64,000 nucleotides of DNA from 43-108 sp001915545 (GTDB lineage Bacteria; Bacteroidota; Bacteroidia; Bacteroidales; Bacteroidaceae). The first letter of the stretch is position 1. Each line of letters opens with the position of its first letter. Where the stretch lies: assembly GCA_902491215.1 (NCBI GenBank), contig CABUGV010000008.1, positions 43,064-107,063 on the forward strand, in the 5' to 3' direction. This document shows positions 42,135 to 51,367 of the stretch, piece after piece. A program made the translations under genes and the position numbers. The notes beneath the pieces are model-generated. The model was not told the origin of the DNA. It did no database searches and worked only from the letters and a program-made list of their open reading frames with translations.

Positions 42135-43673
42135 ATGAAAATAAGAACTATAGCATATATTACGCTTTGCTGTCTGGCCACGGGTGGATGCCAAGATGAT
42201 GCAACAAGTGAAGGCTATGACAAGTCATTGTCTATCAATATAGAAGAGCAGGAATTGAAGCTTGAGGAAAATCAGACAGATACATTACATATCACAGTAA
42301 AACAGGAATTGCCAAAGCTTAAGCAAGATATTATCCGTATATGCTCAACCGACTCAAATACAGATTTTCCGTTTGAAATCGACACAATCTACGAAGAGAG
42401 TACAAACAGATATGCTATAGTTTTAGCAGACAAAGGAACATCAAACTTATACAACAGAAACGTGTATCTGTCGGTTTCCACCGGCAACATCGATAAACCT
42501 TATGAAAAATCCGATACGTTCCACGTGTATAAAAGCTTTTTCACAGACCTTCCGGTGGTTTACATAAATACTCCAGAAGGACAAAACGTGACATCAAAGG
42601 AAACATGGATGAGAGATGTATCCATCTGTATATACGACGAAAAGGGACGGCTTACATGGAATGGCATGACTGAGATAAAAGGAAGAGGCAATACAACATG
42701 GACATACCCCAAAAAGCCGTACACCTTAAGACTGGAGAAAAAATCAGAAATACTTGGAATGCCGGCACACAAACGTTGGATACTGCTTGCTAACTATATA
42801 GACAAAACATTGATGAGAAATCACATAGCATTCTTTTTGGCTAAAGCAGAGAAAACATCACTGGAGTGGACACCAAGAGGCGAATTTGTAGATTTAGTGT
42901 TCAACAACCGCCATGTGGGGAATTACTATCTATGTGAACAGATAAAAATAGATGAAAACCGCGTTAACATATATGAAAACGGTCCTGAAGACACAGACGG
43001 CGGCTTTCTGCTGGAGTTCGACAAGAATTTTGACGAAATCAATAAATTCCGCAGTGCGACGAGCGGACTTCCTGTCATGATAAAAGAACCGGATGAGAAT
43101 GACCTGACTAAAGCACAATTCAATTTTATACAAGAATTCATCAACGACGTTGACAAGAAAATATATGCATCAGATTTTGCCTACAAAAGAGATTACGCAC
43201 AAGACGTAGATGTTATGACCTTTGTCGACTATTACCTCATATACGAACTCACCGGAAATGCAGAACTTGGATGGCCGAAAAGCTGCTATATGTACAAAGA
43301 TAAGGGTGGCAAGCTGAAGGCCGGCCCTGTTTGGGATTTTGACTATGCTACATACGGACCGTTTTACTATTACTACAGGAAAGGTCCTTCGAACACAAGC
43401 ATCTGGTGGTTTGCAAGACTGCATGAAGATCCTGCAATAATGCAATTGAGAAAAGAACGATACAACACTCTCCGACCGTCACTCATAAAAGCCTTGGACG
43501 AAATAGAGAGAGTCAGGAAATACATAAAGAAATCAGCAGAAGAGAATTCAAGACTTTGGCCTATAGACCAATACGACATCAACAAAGATGAAAAGAAAAG
43601 CTTTGATGAAGCAGTAACACTTCTACGCAATAACCTGCAAGGACAGTTTGAATGGATGGACAACAACATCTGA
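42135..43673 (+). CDS. CotH-kinase-family lipoprotein
   Basis: A 512-residue lipoprotein with a signal ending at a lipobox (CCLATGGC). Residues ~20-135 form a beta-rich N-terminal domain. From ~150 on is the CotH kinase domain, with IKGRGNTTWTYPKKPYTLRL, the KRWILLANYIDKTLMRNH segment and the metal-binding GPVWDFDYA near 420. CotH proteins of spores are protein kinases; surface members in gut Bacteroidetes are thought to act on extracellular substrates or carbohydrates. It stands before a DUF1593 protein with a 117-nt gap, so co-expression is likely. Confidence 0.9.
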   Translation: MKIRTIAYITLCCLATGGCQDDATSEGYDKSLSINIEEQELKLEENQTDTLHITVKQELPKLKQDIIRICSTDSNTDFPFEIDTIYEESTNRYAIVLADKGTSNLYNRNVYLSVSTGNIDKPYEKSDTFHVYKSFFTDLPVVYINTPEGQNVTSKETWMRDVSICIYDEKGRLTWNGMTEIKGRGNTTWTYPKKPYTLRLEKKSEILGMPAHKRWILLANYIDKTLMRNHIAFFLAKAEKTSLEWTPRGEFVDLVFNNRHVGNYYLCEQIKIDENRVNIYENGPEDTDGGFLLEFDKNFDEINKFRSATSGLPVMIKEPDENDLTKAQFNFIQEFINDVDKKIYASDFAYKRDYAQDVDVMTFVDYYLIYELTGNAELGWPKSCYMYKDKGGKLKAGPVWDFDYATYGPFYYYYRKGPSNTSIWWFARLHEDPAIMQLRKERYNTLRPSLIKALDEIERVRKYIKKSAEENSRLWPIDQYDINKDEKKSFDEAVTLLRNNLQGQFEWMDNNI

Positions 43674-43790
43674 TTCATATATCCAAACCTGCCATATCAA
43701 ATCAAAAAAAATTAAGGAATTTCAATCTGTCATATCAGAAAGGACTCGCCCAACAGTAAAACAAGAATCCAAACTTTTCACAAAACAGCT

Positions 43791-45554
43791 ATGAAAATAC
43801 ATTTACCAATACAAATTCTGCTACATGTAATTGCAGTTTTCAACATTTCAGCCCATGGCGTAAACAGCTATACGCCGAATAAAGGAGCTGATTTTTATGC
43901 AGAACCAGATATACATAACGCATACCTTTCAGAACATGGCTTTGAAGAAGAGTTTAAAAACATAAGATTGCCGTACAACGAAAAAATCACCAAAGACATA
44001 TCATTGCCACATGAAGGCAAAAAAGACAAATCCATAAAGATAAGCTGGACATCAAGCAGACCTGCAATAATAAGCAATGAAGGCAAAGTCTACCGGCCGA
44101 AACACGCAGACGCACATGTAATCCTAACCGCAAGATTGGAAAAGGACGGCATGGAAAAGACCAAAGATTTCAGATTGTGCGTAAAGGCATCCGGCACACC
44201 GATTTATCAAAGACCACGAGTTATAGTGACTACTGACGGAGAAGAAGACGACATGGCATCGATGGTGCGATTCCTGCTTACATGCAATGACTTTGATGTA
44301 GAAGCCATAATAAACAGCAGTTCACAGTTTCACTGGGAAGGAGGAAAAGGCTGGAATGCTCTAAAGCCTGTAACGTGGATAAAGAAATACGTCAATCTGT
44401 ATTCGGAGGTTTACGACAACCTGACGATTCACGATCCTGCATATCCATCACCAGAATATCTATTAAGCAGATGGAAAGTTGGAAACATACAAGGAAACAG
44501 TGAAGACCGCATACGCACAGAAGGAGCTGAGTTCATAGCCGACATACTTCTGGACGAAAGCGACAACAGACCTATATGGATTCAGGCATGGGGAGGATGC
44601 AACACATTGGCAAGAGCGCTCCGAATAATAGAAGAAGACAAGCCCGAAAAAATGCAATACGCGACATCGAAAATGCGTCTTTTCCTAATTTGGGAACAAG
44701 ATAGTTCATACACCAGATACATTCGTCCCGTATGGGAAAAGCTCGGAGCTATGACAATAATATCCGATCAATTCGACTGTATGGCTTACATTTGGAACAA
44801 AGTTATGCCGGAAGACATCAAACCTTATTTCGGCAAAGAATGGATGAAAAGCAATATCATAGACAATCACGGAGCTTTGTGCAGCGCCTACATAAACAGG
44901 AAAGGTGCATTCAATGCTGAAGGCGACACACCTTCATTCCTGCATTGCATTCCTAACGGCCTACGAAGTATAGAACGACCTGATTTCGGAGGCTGGGGAG
45001 GTCGATACGTAAAAGTAAGAAACAACGTATGGATGGACAATCCTCCATCGCCGTCGCTTAAGCATACAGATGGGTTGTACGGAATAGACGTAAGCTGGTC
45101 AAAAATGCTTGAAAACAGCAAAAGCGACTCTTGCATAAATATGCGAACCGAATATTTCCGTCCGATATGGAGATGGATGAAAGATGTCCAGAATGACTTT
45201 GCCGGCAGAGCAGATTGGTGTACAAAAGATTATACGTCGGCCAATCACCACCCTATCATAATAATGAAGAACAAGCACATGGACATAACAGCAAAAAAAG
45301 ACAGCAGAATCAAGCTTGACGCTTCAAGGAGTTATGATCCAGACGGAGATGAAATGACATTCAGATGGTGGCTCTACAAAGAGGCCGGCACATACAAAGG
45401 CACAGAAGAATTGGAGTATTATGGTACAAAACTTTCTTTCAAAGTACCGCAAGACGCAAAAACCGGTGACACACTGCATATAATATGCGAAGTATGCGAC
45501 AACGGAAAGCCTCAGCTTAAAAGATACCAAAGGGTTATATTAACCGTCAAATAA
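43791..45554 (+). CDS. Secreted DUF1593 / nucleoside-hydrolase-like protein
   Basis: A 587-residue exported protein with a type I signal (~1-21). Next comes an Ig-like domain of the bacterial 'atrophied' type (~45-135, 'SLPHEGKKDKSIKISWTSS'), then a DUF1593 domain from ~140. Its opening RVIVTTDGEEDDMASMVRFL resembles the DxxxxDD calcium site of nucleoside hydrolases. A C-terminal beta-sandwich follows (~500-587, 'LDASRSYDPDGDEMTFRWWLY', a PKD-like repeat). It likely cleaves a glycosyl bond of an extracellular substrate; which one is not evident. Confidence 0.87.
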   Translation: MKIHLPIQILLHVIAVFNISAHGVNSYTPNKGADFYAEPDIHNAYLSEHGFEEEFKNIRLPYNEKITKDISLPHEGKKDKSIKISWTSSRPAIISNEGKVYRPKHADAHVILTARLEKDGMEKTKDFRLCVKASGTPIYQRPRVIVTTDGEEDDMASMVRFLLTCNDFDVEAIINSSSQFHWEGGKGWNALKPVTWIKKYVNLYSEVYDNLTIHDPAYPSPEYLLSRWKVGNIQGNSEDRIRTEGAEFIADILLDESDNRPIWIQAWGGCNTLARALRIIEEDKPEKMQYATSKMRLFLIWEQDSSYTRYIRPVWEKLGAMTIISDQFDCMAYIWNKVMPEDIKPYFGKEWMKSNIIDNHGALCSAYINRKGAFNAEGDTPSFLHCIPNGLRSIERPDFGGWGGRYVKVRNNVWMDNPPSPSLKHTDGLYGIDVSWSKMLENSKSDSCINMRTEYFRPIWRWMKDVQNDFAGRADWCTKDYTSANHHPIIIMKNKHMDITAKKDSRIKLDASRSYDPDGDEMTFRWWLYKEAGTYKGTEELEYYGTKLSFKVPQDAKTGDTLHIICEVCDNGKPQLKRYQRVILTVK

Positions 45555-45751
45555 GCCTATTTCTATATCCTAACAAACGTATATCTAAAAGTAGACTCTC
45601 AACCGTTGCAGAAGGCCTTTCTAGGCAGGTTAACAAAATCTTTCATTTCTACGCAGTGTCAGTCTTATCTGTTTTCGTAATCAAACAAAACATCCTTTAC
45701 AAACAGTATGGGGAATAGCGAGGACAAGTCAACAACAAAGTTAAGACGAAC

Positions 45752-45796
45752 AAAAAAAATAATGCGCATCAGACAAATGTCTGATACGCATTATTA
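45752..45796 (-). terminator. Terminator of the glyS-FKBP transcript
   Basis: AATAATGCGCATCAGACA (45759-45776) pairs with TGTCTGATACGCATTATT (45779-45796), with one mismatch and a minimal loop, followed on the minus strand by a T-run. Confidence 0.8.
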
Positions 45797-45832
45797 TAAA
45801 ATGAAATGAATCTGCAAATCAATGCAAGTCTA

Positions 45833-46480
45833 TCAATACCAGCTTGTGTCGGTATCAATCTTATAACGATAAACTCTAGCCAACTTGATGTCGAAGATAA
45901 GTGTCGAGTATCCAGGAATTGAAGCCGAGGCATAATCATCTTCACCATAACCCAGATAGTAAGGCACCACAACTCTCCATCTGTCACCTTCGACCATATT
46001 CATAAGAGCCGTAGAAAAACCGACAACTGTTGAGTTTACTCCCATAAGCGCCGGAACATCGGTTTCCTCATTGAGAACATTGTTGGCGTAACTCTTACCG
46101 AATACAAAACCCTTCGGATAGCTAGGCGAAGGCAAAATCTGCCCCATATAATGTACTCTTACGGAGTCGTTGAACAGAGGTTTGTATGTTCCTGTGCCAT
46201 GTTCAAGTTCCTGCACATAAATATAATACAGATTTGGGCCGTTCATGTCAAGCGAATCGCCAAGATTGTACGCCTTATACATCTTCCAGCTTCCATCTTC
46301 GTTCATTCTGGCGGCAGTAGCAATAGAGTCCAAATAATGTTCATTCTTTTCCTTCCATCCTTCAAACTCGTATTCTTCCTCCTGTTCATTGCAGGAAGCC
46401 AAAGACAGCAGACCAGCCACCATCAAAGCAAGAAAGCCGAAATATTTCTTTACCATATATGTATTTGTACGTTTATGCAT
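45833..46480 (-). CDS. FKBP-type peptidyl-prolyl isomerase lipoprotein
   Basis: A 215-residue lipoprotein (or 207 if it starts at the second ATG, 46456, which directly opens the signal sequence MVKKYFGFLALMVAGLLSLASC). After the lipidated Cys comes an acidic EQEEEYEFE stretch, a surface or outer-membrane retention pattern. The FKBP domain covers ~110-205 (SVRVHYMGQIL, GYGEDDYAS.IPGYSTLIFDIKL). It helps fold envelope proteins. It follows glyS by 62 nt on the same strand. Confidence 0.88.
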   Translation of the reverse strand: MHKRTNTYMVKKYFGFLALMVAGLLSLASCNEQEEEYEFEGWKEKNEHYLDSIATAARMNEDGSWKMYKAYNLGDSLDMNGPNLYYIYVQELEHGTGTYKPLFNDSVRVHYMGQILPSPSYPKGFVFGKSYANNVLNEETDVPALMGVNSTVVGFSTALMNMVEGDRWRVVVPYYLGYGEDDYASASIPGYSTLIFDIKLARVYRYKIDTDTSWY

Positions 46481-46542
46481 TATACAGATTCAAAAAGCAG
46501 TGCCTGCATGGGATTTCCCCATACAGTATCTGCCGGTATAAA

Positions 46543-48084
46543 TCATTTAAGTTTCTTGAGAAGACTTGTTATTGTAACGTTATCTTCGATTATTCCGAGA
46601 AGTTCAGAAATCTTGACACGCTTCTGCTCCATTGTATCTCTGAAACGGATAGTAACACTGTCGTCCTTAAGAGAATCATAGTCAACAGTAACACAGTAAG
46701 GAGTTCCGATTGCATCCTGACGACGATATCTCTTTCCGATAGAATCCTTCTCATCGTACTGACAGTTGAAATGGAACTTCAGATCGTTTATGATTTCGCG
46801 TGCCTTTTCAGGAAGACCGTCCTTCTTAACCAAAGGCATTACAGCCAACTTGACTGGAGCCAAAGCTGCAGGCAACTTCAGGACTGTACGTGTCTCACCG
46901 TTTTCAAGCTTCTCCTCGCAATAGCTGTGGCACATTACGCTCAGGAACATACGGTCAACGCCGATTGAAGTTTCTATAACGTATGGAGTGTAGCTTTCGT
47001 TGATTTCAGGATCGAAATACTTGATGCTCTTTCCTGAGAACTTCTCATGCTGGCTCAAGTCAAAGTTTGTTCTAGAGTGAATACCTTCAACCTCCTTGAA
47101 GCCGAAAGGCATCTTGAACTCGATATCTGTAGCGGCATTAGCATAATGTGCAAGCTTCTCGTGATCGTGGAATCTGTAGTTCTCAGCTCCGAATCCAAGG
47201 TTCTGGTGCCAAGCCATACGTGTTTCCTTCCACTTCTTGAACCAGTCGAGTTCCGTTCCAGGCTTAATGAAGAACTGCATTTCCATCTGTTCAAACTCAC
47301 GCATACGGAAGATGAACTGACGTGCAACGATCTCATTTCTGAAGGCCTTACCAATCTGTGCGATACCGAAAGGAATCTTCATACGGCCAGTTTTCTGCAC
47401 ATTGAGATAGTTTACAAATATACCCTGTGCAGTCTCAGGTCTCAAATATATAGTAGAAGTTCCGTCAGCAGTAGATCCCATCTCAGTCTTGAACATAAGG
47501 TTGAACTGACGCACTTCAGTCCAGTTTCTCGTACCAGATATAGGACATACGATTTCTTCATCAAGGATGATCTGACGAAGTTCATCAAGATCCATGTTGT
47601 TCATAGCAACCGAATAGCGTTCATGGAGAGCATCTCTCTTCTTGATTTCTTCCTGAACCTTCGGACTAGTCTCACGATACTTTTCTTCGTCAAACGAATC
47701 ACCGAATCTCTTTCTAGCCTTAGCTACTTCCTTTTCGATTTTCTCGTCATATTTGGCAATCTGATCTTCAATCAGGACATCAGCTCTGTAACGCTTCTTC
47801 GAATCCCTATTGTCTATCAGCGGATCATTGAATGCATCGACATGTCCGGAAGCTTTCCAGATTGTAGGGTGCATGAATATTGCAGAATCGATGCCGACGA
47901 TGTTTTCATGCATCAGTACCATGCTCTGCCACCAATACTGCTTGATGTTGTTCTTCAGTTCTACACCATTCTGTCCGTAATCATAGACTGCGCCCAAACC
48001 ATCATATATATCACTTGAAGGAAAAACGAAACCGTATTCCTTGCAATGTGAAACGACTTTCTTAAAAACGTCTTCCTGTGCCAT
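46543..48084 (-). CDS. glyS: Glycyl-tRNA synthetase (alpha2 type)
   Basis: A 513-residue class II aminoacyl-tRNA synthetase of the dimeric, eukaryote-like type. Motif 1 is around KNNIKQYWWQSMV, motif 2 is FRNEIVARQFIFRMREFEQMEMQFF, and motif 3 is GVDRMFLSVM. The anticodon-binding domain occupies the last ~110 residues. It charges tRNA-Gly in the cytoplasm. A -7 box TATTTTTG lies at 48187-48180 on the minus strand, 96 nt upstream of the start. Confidence 0.97.
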   Translation of the reverse strand: MAQEDVFKKVVSHCKEYGFVFPSSDIYDGLGAVYDYGQNGVELKNNIKQYWWQSMVLMHENIVGIDSAIFMHPTIWKASGHVDAFNDPLIDNRDSKKRYRADVLIEDQIAKYDEKIEKEVAKARKRFGDSFDEEKYRETSPKVQEEIKKRDALHERYSVAMNNMDLDELRQIILDEEIVCPISGTRNWTEVRQFNLMFKTEMGSTADGTSTIYLRPETAQGIFVNYLNVQKTGRMKIPFGIAQIGKAFRNEIVARQFIFRMREFEQMEMQFFIKPGTELDWFKKWKETRMAWHQNLGFGAENYRFHDHEKLAHYANAATDIEFKMPFGFKEVEGIHSRTNFDLSQHEKFSGKSIKYFDPEINESYTPYVIETSIGVDRMFLSVMCHSYCEEKLENGETRTVLKLPAALAPVKLAVMPLVKKDGLPEKAREIINDLKFHFNCQYDEKDSIGKRYRRQDAIGTPYCVTVDYDSLKDDSVTIRFRDTMEQKRVKISELLGIIEDNVTITSLLKKLK

Positions 48085-48341
48085 TACTTTTTGATTTTAT
48101 TTTATATTTATCAGAATTCATTCTCAGCCAATAGGATGTGCCATACAAGCGCACTCCGCAAGGCATATATTACAATTGACAAAAATACAAGTTTTTTTCG
48201 ACATCTCTGCTATTTTTGATTTTCTTTAGATTCCAAAATCGTACTTAATGATTCTATACGACCGATAAAATACAATACTTTCAAATTCAGTCACACCCAT
48301 TCTTTCATACTGTCACAAAATGCTTCATTATACACCTAAAA

Positions 48342-48373
48342 TTTGACTGAATAAAAATTATGGTTTATTTTTG
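48342..48373 (+). promoter_or_regulatory. Promoter of the TonB-like gene
   Basis: TTTG (48342-48345)-N20-TATTTTTG (48366-48373) matches the Bacteroidetes consensus and lies 26 nt before the ATG. The rest of the 315-base gap 48085-48399 contains the divergent glyS -7 box and nothing else recognised. Confidence 0.7.
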
Positions 48374-48399
48374 TTTCACATATTAACAAACAGCACATT

Positions 48400-48849
48400 A
48401 TGAAAACAATAATCTTACTGATACTTCTGAACGCAATTCCGCTTGCTTCAAAAGCTCAATATTTCAATTTCGGATACGGCGACGACATCTTTGCAGGTAG
48501 AACTGATCGCGACAGAGAGAACTATACAGAGCCAAAATTCCAAAAAGGAAACGAATCAATAAAGAAATTCTTACAGAAAAACTTCAAGAACCCTCCCGGA
48601 CAATCCAGAAGCACTTCGGGAAATATAATAGTATCCTGCATCATCGACACCAAAGGACGCGTTGAAAAAGCGGCCATTGCAAGAGGATTGACCGAGGAAC
48701 TTAACAAAGAAGCTGTCAGAGTGGCTAAAAAGATGAAATTCAAACCGGCCAAATATGGGAAGAAAAAAGTCAAATCGAAGACAAACATCACTTTTCCAAT
48801 AAGAAAAGGAAAACTCTCATTCAACAACTTCGAAACTTTCGACCTTTAA
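48400..48849 (+). CDS. Exported TonB C-terminal-domain protein
   Basis: A 149-residue protein with a type I signal sequence (MKTIILLILLNAIPLASKA). The C-terminal ~75 residues resemble a TonB C-terminal domain (GNIIVSCIIDTKGRVEKAAIARGLTEELNKEAV, then MKFKPAKYGKKKVKSKTNITFPI). Unlike classical TonB there is no membrane anchor with the SxxxH motif and no Pro-rich spacer, so it cannot transduce energy alone. It could be a soluble periplasmic binder of TonB-dependent transporters or just share the fold. It is transcribed alone. Confidence 0.8.
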   Translation: MKTIILLILLNAIPLASKAQYFNFGYGDDIFAGRTDRDRENYTEPKFQKGNESIKKFLQKNFKNPPGQSRSTSGNIIVSCIIDTKGRVEKAAIARGLTEELNKEAVRVAKKMKFKPAKYGKKKVKSKTNITFPIRKGKLSFNNFETFDL

Positions 48850-48914
48850 ACACACACATTAACCGGCAACCATATTGTACAGAAATAAAAGACCCCTCCA
48901 ATTACTATCCAACA

Positions 48915-48968
48915 AATAAGCAACGGCGCGTGAAAGTTCATATAGTCTTTCACGCGCCGTTGCTTATT
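48915..48968. terminator. 22-bp perfect hairpin between TonB-like and EnvC genes
   Basis: Arms 48915-48936 and 48947-48968 are perfectly complementary over 22 bp with a 10-nt loop (TTCATATAGT). It lies between convergent genes. The stem core is CGGCGCGTGAAAG. There is no long T-run, so it may act as a bidirectional barrier or processing site. Confidence 0.75.
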
Positions 48969-49048
48969 ATCGCATAATCCGTAGAATCAGGTAGAAGAAA
49001 TATCCACAATATGTGTAACACAGGAAAATCACCTTGTATGGCATAGCA

Positions 49049-50524
49049 TTATCTAACCCACTGCTCCGGATTCAATCTCGTACTTTCTTTTCTAAGCTGG
49101 AAATGAAGGATTCTGTTGCCTGATGCGTCTTCACCGACATTTCCTAAAGTCTGACGCGTACGGACCTTCATACCCTTGGTTACGCTTACCGATGACAATC
49201 CTGAATATACAGAGATGTAACTTCCATGACGCACCATGACAATGTAGCTAGGACCATACTGGAAAACGGAAGATACCTCTCCATCAAACACGGCACGTGC
49301 ACAAGCGCCGTCACGTCCCTTAATGTCCATACCTTTATTATCAAGCTGAACATTCTTAAGACCTTTGACAGTATATCGTCCGTAATGTCCTACAACCGTA
49401 TAGCTTCCAGTTATCGGCATCGGCAGACGTCCCTTATTGTTTACGAAATTAGTAGACAATTTGGAATCGGAGCGCGAATCAGACTTCCATGCTTCTATCA
49501 CATTTTTCTCTTCCCTACGGCTCTTTTCAGCTGCATCCAGTTCCGACTTCGCCTTCTCCATCATGCGCTCGGCCTTCTCCTTTTCTTCACTGCTTTTAGC
49601 TGATTTCTTAGCCTCCCTTGCACGACGTTCGTTCTCTTTAGCAAGCTTAAGGCGACGTTCATTCTCTTTTCTCAGTTCCTCAGCTCTACGCTTGGCCTCA
49701 GCCTCCTTCCTCTTACGCTCGGCTTCTGCCCTCTTTCTAGCAGCTTCGATTTCCATCTGAACAAGGCGGTCAATCTGGTCGTTGAGTTCCTTGTCGCGTT
49801 TCTGATATTCTGCAATCTGAGCCTCAACCTGCTTAAGATTCTTGTTAAGATAATCAATCTTCACCTGACAGTTGCTCTTTATTCCTACAAGAGCCTGCTG
49901 TTTTTTCTGAATTTCAGCCAAATTGTAAGCCTTCTTGCTTTTAGCATCCAAAAGTTCGTTGCGTGTATTCTTAATCTCGCGCTGTTTATCCAATATTATC
50001 TGCCCCTGAGCTTTCTGGAATGCCGAATATTCACGCATATATCTAAGTCGGCGAAGCATCTGCGAAAGATTCTCGGCAGAAAAGATGAACATCATCTTCT
50101 CTTGTATGGAATGATGTTTTCTAACGTATTTCAGAGCATTGGCATATTTTGACTTCTTGTCGTTGAGCTCATTCTGCAATTTCTCCATCTGTTCCTGAAG
50201 AGCAACGATTCGTCCGTCAAGAACCTTTATTTCAGCCTGATGCTTCATTACATCCTGCTGAACTTCCGTTATCTGCCTGTCAAGTATGAACACACTGTCG
50301 AGATTCTGCTTAATCATGCGGTTAAGCGACTCCGACTGACGTTTGGACGACTTTATCTTCGTCTGCATGTTCTTACGTTCCGTGCGAAGCTGGTTTATCG
50401 AACCTGTCTTTTTAATAGCAGTCGTTTTGCTTTTACGCACAGTTCTGGTAGTTTTCTTACCTGTCTGTCCGATTGACGGCAACATAAGAGATGCAAAGAT
50501 AAAGAGCAATATATATCTTCTCAT
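49049..50524 (-). CDS. EnvC-type murein hydrolase activator (degenerate LytM)
   Basis: A 491-residue exported protein with a signal peptide (~1-19), two long coiled coils (~50-125 and ~150-350, the second rich in Arg/Lys/Glu/Ala), and a C-terminal M23/LytM domain (~370-491). The usual first zinc ligand HxxGxD is replaced (NVQLDNKGMDI), while VRHG and LHFQL retain later positions. This is the pattern of EnvC, which activates amidases without cutting peptidoglycan. The start overlaps the DUF4292 gene by 4 nt. Confidence 0.9.
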   Translation of the reverse strand: MRRYILLFIFASLMLPSIGQTGKKTTRTVRKSKTTAIKKTGSINQLRTERKNMQTKIKSSKRQSESLNRMIKQNLDSVFILDRQITEVQQDVMKHQAEIKVLDGRIVALQEQMEKLQNELNDKKSKYANALKYVRKHHSIQEKMMFIFSAENLSQMLRRLRYMREYSAFQKAQGQIILDKQREIKNTRNELLDAKSKKAYNLAEIQKKQQALVGIKSNCQVKIDYLNKNLKQVEAQIAEYQKRDKELNDQIDRLVQMEIEAARKRAEAERKRKEAEAKRRAEELRKENERRLKLAKENERRAREAKKSAKSSEEKEKAERMMEKAKSELDAAEKSRREEKNVIEAWKSDSRSDSKLSTNFVNNKGRLPMPITGSYTVVGHYGRYTVKGLKNVQLDNKGMDIKGRDGACARAVFDGEVSSVFQYGPSYIVMVRHGSYISVYSGLSSVSVTKGMKVRTRQTLGNVGEDASGNRILHFQLRKESTRLNPEQWVR

Positions 50525-51360
50525 TTGACAAGCATTTTTAATATGTCCTCAGGTTTCACACTGGAATATTTACTTGGAACAGTAGTCCTTGCCAGCCATC
50601 CACTTTCGTTTCTCAAACTACTCAACTGCATAGAAAGCGACATTGTCTCTTTTCCGCCGTTGAATGTCAGTTTTATGTTCTTAGGGAACATGCCACCTTC
50701 AAAGTCCGTAAAATCAGAATAGCTACACGACAAACTGTATTTCTTTACACCATTATCATCGACAGAAGTCTTATGAAGACGAGCATCGTCCAATGAAGTT
50801 TCGAAATCATAGGCAAGCATGCTGTCCGAATAGTTCAAGTTAACCGTATTTCTATTCTTTTTAAGCGAGAATGCCTTTTCTTCAGGTTCCTTCTTGCCTG
50901 GTTCGAATATCTCATTCCAGAACAAAGCCTGTAAAGCATAGAAATCAACCTTGGCATTCTTCAAGAAACCTATATTGTTGTATGCCACACTGACATATCT
51001 ACGATTTACTCTGTCTATCACCAGCATCTTGTCCTTGGTAAACTCCATACGTCCGACTTCTGCTATACCGATAATAGGATCAACCAGAGATATCTGCACG
51101 ACATCATTCTTCTTCATCCTCAATGTTCCGCTGGTCGAAATCATCTTTTTGCCGTTTGACACAGTAACCTTAACCTTGGCAGTAAGATTCTCCGCCTTTG
51201 AGGCATTGTTCACCACTCTGTAAAAATAGTCCACCGGCACAGCCGACTCTGTCTGCTTAGACATATCTGCATCACCTTGCGCCTTTCTGGATGTACCGCA
51301 AGAAAAAAGCATCAATGCAAAAGCGACGACAGCCAAACATTTATATAATATCCTGTACAT
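50521..51360 (-). CDS. DUF4292 lipoprotein
   Basis: A 279-residue lipoprotein with the lipobox near residue 21 (MLFSC). The rest is the DUF4292 fold, similar to LolA/LolB-type half barrels, with 'ISGTLRMKKNDVVQISLVDPIIGIAEVGRMEFTKDKMLVIDR'-like strand order in residues ~75-115. Function is not established; similarity to LolB suggests handling of lipoproteins or lipids at the outer membrane. It is coupled by 4-nt overlap to the EnvC gene and lies 7 nt after the TPR gene, in the conserved order dut-TPR-DUF4292-EnvC. Confidence 0.9.
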   Translation of the reverse strand: MYRILYKCLAVVAFALMLFSCGTSRKAQGDADMSKQTESAVPVDYFYRVVNNASKAENLTAKVKVTVSNGKKMISTSGTLRMKKNDVVQISLVDPIIGIAEVGRMEFTKDKMLVIDRVNRRYVSVAYNNIGFLKNAKVDFYALQALFWNEIFEPGKKEPEEKAFSLKKNRNTVNLNYSDSMLAYDFETSLDDARLHKTSVDDNGVKKYSLSCSYSDFTDFEGGMFPKNIKLTFNGGKETMSLSMQLSSLRNESGWLARTTVPSKYSSVKPEDILKMLVK

Positions 51361-51367
51361 AATCTTT

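Noticed and set aside
45605..45640. A terminator after the DUF1593 gene (AGAAGGCCTTTCT)
   Set aside because: The palindrome is only a few base pairs and lacks a T-run.
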